Positions 34,560-43,399 of a DNA stretch of 64,000 bases are shown here, in pieces; positions within the stretch are counted from its first letter, which is position 1, and the number at the start of each line of letters is the position of its first letter. Position numbers and translations under genes: made by a program. The DNA comes from Streptomyces iconiensis (GTDB lineage Bacteria > Actinomycetota > Actinomycetes > Streptomycetales > Streptomycetaceae): the NCBI RefSeq assembly GCF_028657195.3, contig NZ_JANCPR020000020.1, forward strand, positions 1 to 64,000, given 5' to 3'. Below the pieces are notes generated by a model, which saw only the letters and a program-made list of their open reading frames with translations, ran no database searches and was not told the origin of the DNA.

Positions 34560-34800
34560 AAAACTCCAGGGCTGGTCCCCCACGCGGGGCGGGGGGAGTC
34601 CTAGAGGGTGGGGGTCCCCCCGGACGGAGTCTGGGGGAGGAGCCCCCCTCTAGCGGGGGGCTGTTGGGGGGCGGAGCCCCCCAACGCCCGGCCGGCGAGG
34701 CCAACGGGGAAAGGGGCGAAGCCCCATATACACCAGCATCCTGTAAGGGAAAGACAAGAAACACACAGCAAGGTGCAAAGGGGGCGGAGCCCCACATCGG
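34560..34800. repeat. GC-rich intergenic repeat cluster
   Basis: The 418-base gap between the divergent TatA-like and ArsR genes holds several G-run/C-run hairpins (GGGGGCGGAGCCCCC type at about 34672-34684 and 34780-34794) and a copy of the window-start repeat (about 34684-34725). A relatively AT-rich stretch (34722-34780) lies between them. No gene is seen. Confidence 0.6.
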
Positions 34801-34830
34801 GTACCCACCGAGCCTCACGCGAAGAGCCGT

Positions 34831-34836
34831 TAGAGT
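34831..34836 (+). promoter_or_regulatory. Leaderless-type -10 box (TAGAGT)
   Basis: TAGAGT ends seven bases before the ArsR ATG; no ribosome-binding site is present. Confidence 0.5.
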
Positions 34837-34843
34837 CACACGC

Positions 34844-35215
34844 ATGGCAGCGGGCAACAGCACACAAAGCGACACCACCGGCGACCCGCCGGCCACCGTG
34901 CTGGCGGAAGCCGCAGCCGCCTTCGGCCTGCTCGCCTCACCGGCCCGCCTGCACATCGTCTGGGCACTGGCCCAGGCCGAAAGCGACGTGAGCCACCTGG
35001 CCGAACGGGTAGGCGGCGCACTCCCCGCCGTGAGCCAACACCTGGCGAAGCTGAAGCTGGCCGGCCTGGTGCGCTCACGCCGCGAGGGCCGCCGGGTGGT
35101 GTACCTGGTGGACGACCCCGACGTGGTGGCCGTCGTACGACTACTGATCGAACGACTCACCCAGCGAACCGTCCCCGTAAACGAACCGGGACGGAACCGT
35201 GGCCTGGGCGCCTAA
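34844..35215 (+). CDS. ArsR/SmtB-family regulator
   Basis: 123 residues. Winged helix: FGLLASPARLHIVWALAQAE, VSHLAERVGGALPAVSQHLA, LAGLVRSRREGRRVVYLVDD. The usual ELCVCDL-type cysteine site is absent (SDVSHLAERV instead) and the last helix lacks the DxH...H pair, so the sensed ligand, if metal, uses other residues. It overlaps the P-type ATPase start by 17 bases and probably represses its own operon. Leaderless promoter. Confidence 0.88.
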   Translation: MAAGNSTQSDTTGDPPATVLAEAAAAFGLLASPARLHIVWALAQAESDVSHLAERVGGALPAVSQHLAKLKLAGLVRSRREGRRVVYLVDDPDVVAVVRLLIERLTQRTVPVNEPGRNRGLGA

Positions 35216-38200
35216 CCCGCCCCGCACAGGCGCAGACGCAGACGCAGGCGGCGCAGACGCAGGTACAGGCGGCGCAGACGCAGGCGAACGCACAGGCACC
35301 AGCGCACCCAGCGCATCCCGCATGACCTCCCTAGAGGCCCTACGGCACCTGAACACAGGCCCCCGCGGCCTACTGAACGCAGACGCGGACGACAGACTGG
35401 CGCGGTACGGCGAGAACACCTTCCCCGGACGCCGTACCCCCTCGTGGCCGGCGCGACTGGCGCACGCGATGCGCGACCCGTTCACAGCGGTCCTGCTGTG
35501 CCTGGGACTGGTATCGGCGGTCATCGCCTCATGGGGCACCGCATGCGTGATCGCGGTACTCGTCGTGGTCAGCGGCGCGCTACGGGCCAGCGGCGAGTAC
35601 CGCGCAGACCGCTCCCTGGCCACGCTCGGCGCACTGCTGCCGACGACGGCGACGGTACGCCGCCGCGCGACCGAGGACGCGCCGCCGGAGACACGCGAGG
35701 TCCCCGTCGACCAGCTCGTGCCGGGCGACGTGGTGCGACTGGGCCCCGGCGACCTGGTCCCGGCCGACCTACGGCTGCTCCGCGCGACGGGCCTCACCGT
35801 CCACCAGGCCGCACTGACGGGCGAGTCGGCCCCCGTGACCAAACACCCGGTGGAGGCACCAACGACGGCACCACCGGGGGCGCAGGGCACACCCGAAGAC
35901 GGCGACACGGCATACGCCGCACCCCAACTCTGCTTCCAGGGAAGCAGCGTGGCCTCAGGCAGCGCCACCGGCGTGGTGGTGGCCACAGGCGCGGCCACCC
36001 ACTTCGCCGACGCCCACCGCGGCGGCCACAGGGGCGCCCACCGAGGCGCCCCCACCCGCCAGCGGGCAAGCGCGTTCGACCGCTCGGTCAACGGGGTCGC
36101 CTGGATCCTCATCCGCTTCATGCTGCTCACCCCGCCCCTGGTCCTGATGGCCAACGCGGCACTGCGCGGAAGGGGCCTGGAGACGCTGCCGTTCGCCGTA
36201 GCCGTAGCGGTCGGGCTCACCCCGGAGATGCTGCCCGTCGTGGTCACCACGGCGCTGGCACGCGGCGCCTCCGTACTGGCGCGGAGCCGCGAGGTGATCG
36301 TGCGGCGACTGCCCGCGCTGCACGACCTGGGCGCCGCCGACGTGCTGTGCACGGACAAGACGGGCACCCTCACACAGGGCCGCCCGGTACTGGACTGCTC
36401 GCTCGGCCCGGACGGCGCACCCGATCCCACGGTGGCGCAGTGGGCGGCGCTCAACAGCTTCTGGACCCTGCACCTGGCCGAACTCCCCGTACCTGACGCA
36501 CTGGACGAGGCCCTGCTGGACCAGCTCCCACCCGACGACGAGGACACAACGGCCGAACCGGCCGAACCCGGCATCGGCGAATGGGAGGGCGTGGCGGCAC
36601 TCCCCTTCGACCCGGTACGCCGCATCTCCTGCGCGGTCGTACGCGCCCCGTACACCCCGTCCGGCGCGGACACAGGCACGGCGGACACAGTCGCGGCGGA
36701 CACAGGCACAAGCACAGGAACGAGCACAGGCAGAGACCGAGGCACAGGCAGAGGCGCAGACAGAGGCACCGACACCGTCGTGGTCAAGGGCGCGGCGGAG
36801 GACGTACTGGAGCGATGCGCCCTGGAGGAGGGCACGCGGGCCACGCTACGGCAGCGCGCCGCGGCACTGGCCGAGGACGGCCTGCGGGTACTGGCCGTAG
36901 CGACGGCCGAACGACGCGCACGCCTGGGCCCGTACGTCCCGGGCGACGAGCGCGGACTGACGTTCCGCGGCTTCGTAGGGCTGCGCGACGCGCTGGTTCC
37001 GACGGCGGCCGAGGCGCTGGCCGACCTCGCACGACAGGGCGTCACGGTGAAGGTCCTCACCGGCGACCACCCGGGCACGGCAGCCCGAGCCTGCCGCGAC
37101 CTGGGACTACTGGCTGAGCCCTGGTCCGGTACCGGTACAGGACCAGGGACTGAGCACACACGACGTGGGGACGACGAGGTCGTCACGGGCGACCGTATCG
37201 ACGCGCTGGACGACACCGAGCTGGCCGAAGTGGCCTGCCGCTACACGGTGTTCGCACGCTGCACCCCCGCGCACAAGGCCCGAGTGGTCGGCGCCCTGCG
37301 CGCACACGGGCACAAGCACGGGCGCGGGCACACGCACAGCCGCGGACACAAGCGCGGCCAAGGGCACGAGCACACGCAAGGGCACGGCCACAAGCGCGGA
37401 TACACGCACGAGCACGGGCACACGCACACGCAAGGGCACATCACAGGCTTCCTCGGCGACGGCGTCAACGACCTGGCCGCCCTGCACACGGCCGACATCG
37501 GCCTGGCTCCGCGCGACGCGGCACCCGTGGCCCGCGAGGCGGCGGACGTGGTGCTCGCGGCGAAGGACCTGACGGCGATCGGCGAGGCCATCGCCACGGG
37601 CCGCCGCAGCGGCGGAAACATCGCGTCCTATCTGCGGATCGTCCTCTCCTCCAACCTCGGCAATGTGCTGGCGATGCTGGTGGCCGGGCTGATGCTGCCG
37701 TTCCTGCCGATGTTCCCCGCACAGGTGCTGGTGCAGAACCTGTGCTTCGACGCGGCGCAGCTCGCCTTCGCCTTCGACCGCCCCTGCAGGTCGACGCTGC
37801 GCGGCCCTACGGTGCTGCGGCCCCGCGCGCTGCTGGGCTTCATCACCGGCTTCGGACTGCTCAACGCGGTCGCCGACCTCGCCACGTTCGCCGTGCTGGG
37901 ACTGGCACTGCACGGGATGCCGGGCGAGAACTCCCAGGATGTCTTCCACGCGGGCTGGTTCACCGAGAACCTGCTGACACAGGGCATGGTCATGGTGCTG
38001 CTGCGCACAGGGCGCGGCGCCGCCTTCGCCCGTACGCCGGGCCCGCTGCGCCTCGCGGTCGCGGGGCTCACGGCCGTCGGCCTGCTGCTGCCGCTCTCTC
38101 CGCTGGGCCCACCGCTGGGCATGACGGCGCTGCCGCTCGTGTACTACCCGATGCTCGGGCTGGTACTGGCTCTGTACGGCGGCGCGCTGGTCGCGGCCAG

Positions 38201-38411
38201 GGCACGCTACGAACGCCGCGCGGCCTCCACCCCGCGCACCGTAGGCGACGATGGGCCCGGTACAACCGGGAACACAAGCGCGAACGCGAACGCGCACGCG
38301 AAGTCGAAGCCGAAGACCAAGACGAAGCCGAACGCAAAAACCAAGGCAAAGACCAAGGGGAAGGCGAAGGCGAACGCGGGCGTGGAGCGAGGGGAGGCGG
38401 AGGATGGCTGA
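35199..38411 (+). CDS. MgtA-type P-type ATPase with histidine-rich insertion
   Basis: 1070 residues, cation-transporting P-type ATPase of the Mg2+-importing (MgtA) branch. In order: RYGENTFPGR, TGES (about 207-210), GLTPEMLPVVVTTALARG, phosphorylation site CTDKTGTLT (D386), VVVKGAAEDVLERC, TGDHPGTAARACRDLG, GFLGDGVNDLAALHTADIG, then NIASYLRIVLSSNLGNVLAM and four to six C-terminal helices. Residues about 701-748 expand the normally short GHTVGF loop into 14 histidines (GHKHGRGHTHS and related units). The N-domain also has a Thr/Gly/Asp repeat (about 492-525), and the tail is Lys/Ala-rich. The start is GTG 35199 inside the ArsR gene; ATG at 35322 is an alternative. Ion specificity could be Mg2+ or a transition metal. 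Confidence 0.88.
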   Translation: MAWAPNPPRTGADADAGGADAGTGGADAGERTGTSAPSASRMTSLEALRHLNTGPRGLLNADADDRLARYGENTFPGRRTPSWPARLAHAMRDPFTAVLLCLGLVSAVIASWGTACVIAVLVVVSGALRASGEYRADRSLATLGALLPTTATVRRRATEDAPPETREVPVDQLVPGDVVRLGPGDLVPADLRLLRATGLTVHQAALTGESAPVTKHPVEAPTTAPPGAQGTPEDGDTAYAAPQLCFQGSSVASGSATGVVVATGAATHFADAHRGGHRGAHRGAPTRQRASAFDRSVNGVAWILIRFMLLTPPLVLMANAALRGRGLETLPFAVAVAVGLTPEMLPVVVTTALARGASVLARSREVIVRRLPALHDLGAADVLCTDKTGTLTQGRPVLDCSLGPDGAPDPTVAQWAALNSFWTLHLAELPVPDALDEALLDQLPPDDEDTTAEPAEPGIGEWEGVAALPFDPVRRISCAVVRAPYTPSGADTGTADTVAADTGTSTGTSTGRDRGTGRGADRGTDTVVVKGAAEDVLERCALEEGTRATLRQRAAALAEDGLRVLAVATAERRARLGPYVPGDERGLTFRGFVGLRDALVPTAAEALADLARQGVTVKVLTGDHPGTAARACRDLGLLAEPWSGTGTGPGTEHTRRGDDEVVTGDRIDALDDTELAEVACRYTVFARCTPAHKARVVGALRAHGHKHGRGHTHSRGHKRGQGHEHTQGHGHKRGYTHEHGHTHTQGHITGFLGDGVNDLAALHTADIGLAPRDAAPVAREAADVVLAAKDLTAIGEAIATGRRSGGNIASYLRIVLSSNLGNVLAMLVAGLMLPFLPMFPAQVLVQNLCFDAAQLAFAFDRPCRSTLRGPTVLRPRALLGFITGFGLLNAVADLATFAVLGLALHGMPGENSQDVFHAGWFTENLLTQGMVMVLLRTGRGAAFARTPGPLRLAVAGLTAVGLLLPLSPLGPPLGMTALPLVYYPMLGLVLALYGGALVAARARYERRAASTPRTVGDDGPGTTGNTSANANAHAKSKPKTKTKPNAKTKAKTKGKAKANAGVERGEAEDG
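37299..37443 (+). repeat. In-frame repeat encoding the His-rich insertion
   Basis: Degenerate tandem units GGGCACAAGCACGGGCGC / GGGCACACGCACAGCCGC and relatives, multiples of three bases, encode Gly-His-X-His blocks just before the GDGVND motif of the P-type ATPase. Confidence 0.7.
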
Positions 38412-39105
38412 GGCACGGAAACCATGGGCCTGGTGGGTCATTCCGGTCCTGGTGCTGGTCGTATGGGGGATGGCACGCGGAGGCAAGGACCCTGACGGCG
38501 GGCAGGCGAGCCCGCCTGAACGCCCTTCGGGCAGCCCCTCCGCTTCCGGCACGCACTCCCCGTCGCCGGACGAGCCGCCGGCCGGAGGCTCCTCGGCCAC
38601 GCCACGCAAGGACCGCAACTACGACCCCGCGCGCTACGCGGACCCCGTACGCCGGCACGCCAGAAGCGCGGGGGTCAGCCCCCGGCTGGTGATGGCGATC
38701 CTCTACAACGAGGCGTACAAGCCGCACGACCCCGAACTGGAGCGCTCCTGGCAGCGGTTCAAGCCGGACGCGGCGTTCGGCATCGCCAACATGCACCGCG
38801 CTGCCTACGAGGAGACCCGCCGCAACCGCGACTTCGCCTCACGCTCCTGGGACGAACTGCCCGACGACCGCGATCTCGCGATCAAGGCCGCCGCATGGCA
38901 TCTCCACGACCTCGCAGCGCAGCTCGACGCCGCGGGGCAGGACGGCCCGTACACGAAGGACCAGTTGCTGGCGCTCGGCTACAACGCCGGTTCCGGCAAC
39001 ATGCTCGCTTTCGCACGCGGGGCGAAGCCGGGCCGCCAGGCCCAGTCGTACCTGGACCGCCTACGGGACAACTGGAACAAGGCAGGCAAGGCCGTAAGCC
39101 CGTAG
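38404..39105 (+). CDS. Membrane-anchored lysozyme/SLT-like protein
   Basis: 233 residues. One N-terminal helix (PWAWWVIPVLVLVVWGMARG) leads to a Pro/Ser linker and a lysozyme-like domain from about 80: VRRHARSAGVSPRLVMAILYNEAYKPHD, with a candidate catalytic Glu in YNEA, then FGIANMHRAAYEETRR and LLALGYNAGSGNMLAFARG, a typical SLT-type ending. Probably cleaves peptidoglycan outside the membrane. Its ATG lies 8 bases inside the P-type ATPase gene, so the two are coupled although functionally unlike. Confidence 0.75.
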   Translation: MAEARKPWAWWVIPVLVLVVWGMARGGKDPDGGQASPPERPSGSPSASGTHSPSPDEPPAGGSSATPRKDRNYDPARYADPVRRHARSAGVSPRLVMAILYNEAYKPHDPELERSWQRFKPDAAFGIANMHRAAYEETRRNRDFASRSWDELPDDRDLAIKAAAWHLHDLAAQLDAAGQDGPYTKDQLLALGYNAGSGNMLAFARGAKPGRQAQSYLDRLRDNWNKAGKAVSP

Positions 39106-39124
39106 AGCCGCAGGGCGGCGCGGG

Positions 39125-39171
39125 CCCAGCAAGATCCGTCAGACCAGCAAGGTCCGTCAGAGGGGCCCTAA
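39125..39171 (-). repeat. Dispersed 3'-end repeat, third location (double copy)
   Basis: On the minus strand, TTAGGGCCCCTCTGACGGAC and CTTGCTGG are followed by a second partial unit TCTGACGGATCTTGCTGG. The TAG is the stop of the LCP gene. Same family as 16435-16466 and 23851-23882. Confidence 0.65.
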
Positions 39172-40703
39172 CCGTAGGAGAGGCCCGAGCACAGGTCGTC
39201 GTCGGCCGAGCGGGCCTTGTCGCGTCCGCCGGGAGCGGAGGAGCCGCCCGAGCCGGAGTCCGAAGTGGGCCCGCCCTCGGGGTTGTCGGCGTAGTCGCGG
39301 CCGAGGGTGACGGTGAGGCCCGGTTCCCGCGTGGCCTCGACCTTGGCTCCGGGGAAGAGACGGGCGGCCTTCTTCGCCGCCGCGGCCTCGCCCGGCCCGT
39401 GCGTGACACGGGTGGTCGCGACGGCGGGCCCGGAGGCGTTGCCCGTCCCCGTGACGGTGAAGTCGCTCTCCTTCAGCAGTCCGGCGCCGCGTGCTGCCAG
39501 ACCCGTGATGCCGGTGCCGTTGTGCACGGCGACACTGACGCCCTTCCCGGAGACGGCGCGCCGGGACTCCGACGCGCTGGGCGCCGGCTTGCGCGAGGAG
39601 CCGCCGGAGCCGGAGTCCCCGCCGGAGCCGGAGTCCGCGTCCGCGTCGAGGGGGCGGTCGGCCCTGAGGTCGGCCCACAGCTTCTCGGCCTCGGATTCGA
39701 CCACCGCGACCCTGGGCCCCTGGTAACGCCAGGGGAGGGTGACGAACTTGGTGTTGTGCAGGTCGACGTCCTTGAGCGACATCGCGAAGGACACCATCTT
39801 GTCGGCCGTGCCCAGCCCCTCGTCCACGGTCAGCGACCCGGTGGCGGCGTTGGCCAGCGGCAGCAGGGTGCCCGGGCTGAAGCCCTTGTCCTTGATCTTC
39901 TTGATCAGGCTGGAGATGAAAGCCTGCTGACGCTGGATACGGCCTATGTCGGAGCCGTCGCCGATGCCGTGCCGGATACGGACGTAGTCCAGGGCCTTCT
40001 GCCCCTCGACGGACTGCCTGCCCTTGGCGAAGACGCGCTTGCCACGTGAGCCCCGGTTGGGGTTGAGGTCACCCTGGTAGACGTCGTTGGGCACGCAGAC
40101 GGGGACACCTCCGACGGCCTCGGTCATCTTGGAGAAACCCGCGAAGTCGACCACGACGGTGTGGTCGACGCGCAGCCCCGTCAGCTTCTCGACGGTGTTC
40201 TGGGTGCAGGCCGGGTTGCCCTCGGCGGTCTCCCCGAGAGTGAAGGCGACGTTGAACATCTCCTTGCTCCGCTCCCGTGACCAGGTGCCGTCGGGCAACT
40301 TGCAGCGCGGGATGTCCACGAGCGCGTCCCGCGGAAAGGAGACGGCGGCGGCGTGCCTGCTGTCGTTGTAGACATGCAGCAGGAACGCGGTGTCCGAGCG
40401 TCCCACGTCACCCTCGCCCCCGCCGAACGACTTGTTCGCGCCCGAGCGCGAGTCGGAGCCGATGACCAGTACGTTCTGGCCGCCGGCCCCCGCCTCCGGG
40501 CGGTCACGGCTGAGGCCGTCACCTGCGAAGGTGGAGATGTTGCCGTTGAGCCGGTGGTAGATCCAGCCGGTACCCGCTGCGAGCAGCACCAGCAGGGACA
40601 GGCCGGTCACGGCGGCGATCCGCAGCCGTGACCTGGGCCGCCGTTGACGGCCCGCGCGCCGCGCGACGCGCCTTTCGGCGCCCGCCCTGTGACTGCCTGG
40701 CAT
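39168..40703 (-). CDS. LytR-CpsA-Psr (LCP) family protein with LytR_C domain
   Basis: 511 residues. A basic cytoplasmic start (RRPRSRLR), one helix (IAAVTGLSLLVLLAAGTGWI), then the LCP domain: LVIGSDSRS, AVSFPRDALVDIP, FAGFSKMTEAVGGVPVCV, YVRIRHGIGDGSDIGRIQRQ. These enzymes transfer lipid-linked glycopolymers to peptidoglycan. A Ser/Gly linker (about 355-375) leads to a LytR_C domain (VSVAVHNGTGITGLAARGAG and onward, about 390-485) and a disordered tail. ATG 40703 follows GGGGAG. Divergent from a TatA-like gene. Confidence 0.9.
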   Translation of the reverse strand: MPGSHRAGAERRVARRAGRQRRPRSRLRIAAVTGLSLLVLLAAGTGWIYHRLNGNISTFAGDGLSRDRPEAGAGGQNVLVIGSDSRSGANKSFGGGEGDVGRSDTAFLLHVYNDSRHAAAVSFPRDALVDIPRCKLPDGTWSRERSKEMFNVAFTLGETAEGNPACTQNTVEKLTGLRVDHTVVVDFAGFSKMTEAVGGVPVCVPNDVYQGDLNPNRGSRGKRVFAKGRQSVEGQKALDYVRIRHGIGDGSDIGRIQRQQAFISSLIKKIKDKGFSPGTLLPLANAATGSLTVDEGLGTADKMVSFAMSLKDVDLHNTKFVTLPWRYQGPRVAVVESEAEKLWADLRADRPLDADADSGSGGDSGSGGSSRKPAPSASESRRAVSGKGVSVAVHNGTGITGLAARGAGLLKESDFTVTGTGNASGPAVATTRVTHGPGEAAAAKKAARLFPGAKVEATREPGLTVTLGRDYADNPEGGPTSDSGSGGSSAPGGRDKARSADDDLCSGLSYG

Positions 40704-40783
40704 GCACTCCCCCACCCGTCGCGCTGTTGGTTATACACTTGCGCAATGTAGCAAGCGATACTCGGAAAGGCGGACCGCCCGCG

Positions 40784-41176
40784 ATGTTCCTCCGCAACGG
40801 CCTGGAGCCGTGGCACCTGATAGTGGTGGCGCTCGTCGTCATCCTGCTCTTCGGCTCCAAGAAGCTCCCGGACAGCGCCCGAGCCCTCGGCAAGTCCCTG
40901 CGCATCCTCAAGAGCGAGACCCGCGCCATGCGGCAACAGCCCGCCGCCGACACCGCCTCACCGGAAGCGGAACGCGGCCCCGATCCCGAACCGGGTCCTG
41001 GTCCGGGTCCGGGTCCCGGAACCGGAACCGGAACCGGGGTCGCAGCCGCAGCCCGGACTGGGGCCGGTACTGAGGCCGCGACTGGGGCCGAGCCTGGGAC
41101 TGGAGCTGGGACTGGAACTGGAGCTGGGACTGGAGCTGGGGCCGGGACCAAGTCCCCGACCGAGGCGAGTACCTGA
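40784..41176 (+). CDS. TatA-like protein with long low-complexity tail
   Basis: 130 residues. N-terminal helix HLIVVALVVILLFGSKKLP with FG hinge and amphipathic helix ARALGKSLRILKSETRAM are TatA-like, close to the protein at 34228 (both have GKS.RILKSE). From residue 60 the tail is Pro/Gly then Gly/Thr/Ala repeats (PGPGPGPG, TGTGTG, GAGTGAGAG) encoded by GC-rich tandem repeats. No TatC nearby. Could be an accessory TatA or an independent membrane protein. Confidence 0.75.
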   Translation: MFLRNGLEPWHLIVVALVVILLFGSKKLPDSARALGKSLRILKSETRAMRQQPAADTASPEAERGPDPEPGPGPGPGPGTGTGTGVAAAARTGAGTEAATGAEPGTGAGTGTGAGTGAGAGTKSPTEAST

Positions 41177-41295
41177 CCCGACTCGCCTCCCGCCTCCCGC
41201 CTCCGGAGCCGGTGCGTGGCCGGCGCCGCCGCGTGGTCCGACAACCGGTCCCGGGCGAGCCACAACGGTCAGTTGTGCGCGCCTAGGGTGAACCG

Positions 41296-41787
<492 letters not shown>

Positions 41788-41864
41788 CAGCAGCCTCCAC
41801 CCGCCCTCCCGGCCTTCGGGGCGCGGCTTGCCTCGGTCACCGGCACACCAGAAAGGACCGCAGC

Positions 41865-42407
41865 ATGTCCAGCGACCGTCTCATGCGCATTCACAGCGCC
41901 GAATTCCAGGCCATGGCCGAGAGGGTTCTGCGGGTGACCGAGCTGACCTCCCGCCTGAACGTCCTGCCCTTCGAGGACGAAGCGGGCAAGGCGGAACTGT
42001 TCGAGCAGATACTCGGCAAGCCGCTGCCGGAGCGAGTCACGATCTATCCGCCCTTCTACACGGACCACGGACTCCATCTCGACCTCGCCGAGCGCGTGTT
42101 CATCAACCAGAACTGCACGTTCCTGGACTACGCCGGCATCCGGCTCGCCGAGCGCGTCATGGTCGGCCCGAAAGCCACGTTCATCACCGGCGGCCATCCG
42201 GTCGACCCGGAGGAGCGGCGGCTGTATCTCACCGGCGCGCCCATCGACATCGCGGAGAACGTGTGGATCGGCGCCGGTGCCACGATCCTGCCCGGCGTGA
42301 GCATCGGCCGCGACGCGGTGGTCGCCGCCGGCGCGGTCGTGGCCGACGACGTTCCGCCGGCGACCCTGGTGACCGGCAGCAAGGCCACCGTGCACCGCCA
42401 GTGGTGA
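41865..42407 (+). CDS. Maltose O-acetyltransferase-like acetyltransferase
   Basis: 180 residues with a left-handed beta-helix. N-terminal Mac-type region (AERVLRVTELTSRLN), PPFYTDHGLHLDLAERVFIN, then hexapeptide repeats (NVWIGAGATILPGVSIG, DAVVAAGAVVADDV). The catalytic His is in TGGHPVDPEERR. Uses acetyl-CoA to acetylate a sugar or similar alcohol. It follows the broken LysR gene on the same strand; GAAAGGACC precedes the ATG. Confidence 0.9.
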   Translation: MSSDRLMRIHSAEFQAMAERVLRVTELTSRLNVLPFEDEAGKAELFEQILGKPLPERVTIYPPFYTDHGLHLDLAERVFINQNCTFLDYAGIRLAERVMVGPKATFITGGHPVDPEERRLYLTGAPIDIAENVWIGAGATILPGVSIGRDAVVAAGAVVADDVPPATLVTGSKATVHRQW

Positions 42408-42527
42408 CAGCCTCCCCCTCGGCCTCCCCGGGGGCTCCTGTCCCGAGGGCCCCGGAGCCTCCCCTGGGGCTCCCCCCGGGTGGGTGCGGCTCTCGGTTGC
42501 CTCTCCGGGGAAGGCAGGGGATCAGGG

Positions 42528-43220
42528 TCAGTGGTCCTGTTCGGTCAGGAGGCGGGCGTAGTTGCCCATCGAACGCTGGTAGCGCGGCAGATGAGGGGCG
42601 AGCGCGGTCAGTACGTGCCCGACACCTTCCCGTGCCCGGCCCAGATCGGTGAGTGCGAGCGCGAGCACCGCGCGTACGGCGTCGTCCAACTGGCCCTGCG
42701 GTGCCCCCAGTTCGGGCGTGAGCAGCGCGACGCTCTCCTCCGGGCGCCCGAGGTTGCGCAGCGAACTCGCGAGCTGGATCACCGCGCGCTGCCGCCGCTC
42801 CCCCGTCAGTCCGGCACGCAGCGCGCTCTCGTAGAGAGGTACGGCCAGGTCGGGGTGGCCCGTGGAGTCGAAGGAGGACGCACGCTCGAAGTCAGCGGGC
42901 GCGCTCCCCTGTGGCTGTTCGGCGGCCAGACTCCCGATCAGGTCACGGAAGGCCGCCTCGCCGTGCTGGTCGGTGTACGCGTCGATCCCGGCCCAGGCGT
43001 CGGCCACACGACGTTCCCACTCCGCCGAGGGCAGGCTCGCGGAGGGTTCGCTCCCAGAGAGTGCGCTCGCGGAGGGTGCGGCGACCGCCGATGCGTCAGC
43101 GCCGTCTCCCCGCGCGTCAACGCCGTCTCCCGTGGCGATGGCCTCGCCCTCCGACGCGTCCGGGCCTCCCGGCGCCCGGCTCGCACCTGCGGGGGCGTTT
43201 GCCTGATCACTGCGATGCAT
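42528..43220 (-). CDS. Tetratricopeptide-repeat protein
   Basis: 230 residues. The C-terminal 160 match a Streptomyces TPR family: WERRVADAWAGIDAYTDQHG, FERASSFDSTGHPDLAVPLY, QLASSLRNLGRPEESVALL, HVLTALAPHLPRYQRSMGNY. About three helix-pair repeats. The first 65 residues are an Ala/Ser/Gly/Asp-rich extension not seen in the core, partly from repeats (for example GSEPSAS). A protein-binding role is likely; partner unknown. An earlier ATG at 43265 is possible. Confidence 0.75.
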   Translation of the reverse strand: MHRSDQANAPAGASRAPGGPDASEGEAIATGDGVDARGDGADASAVAAPSASALSGSEPSASLPSAEWERRVADAWAGIDAYTDQHGEAAFRDLIGSLAAEQPQGSAPADFERASSFDSTGHPDLAVPLYESALRAGLTGERRQRAVIQLASSLRNLGRPEESVALLTPELGAPQGQLDDAVRAVLALALTDLGRAREGVGHVLTALAPHLPRYQRSMGNYARLLTEQDH

Positions 43221-43292
43221 GGGCGAAGCTTCACACAGGGTTCGGCTCCCTTGCCAGACCGTCATCCGCCCTACCCTGCGCCCCTCCGACCA

Positions 43293-43362
43293 GCCGACCC
43301 GTCGGCCAGCCAGCCCGTCGGCCAGCCAGCCCGTCGGACCGTCGGACCGTCGGACCGTCGGC
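43293..43362. repeat. Tandem repeats in the TPR/kinase gap
   Basis: Two copies of GTCGGCCAGCCAGCCC are followed by three copies of GTCGGACC. They occupy much of the 179-base gap between the TPR gene start and the kinase gene stop. No gene seen. Confidence 0.7.
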
Positions 43363-43399
43363 CCTCCAGCCCGCCGTCTCCGGGGCGACTGCTACGCAC

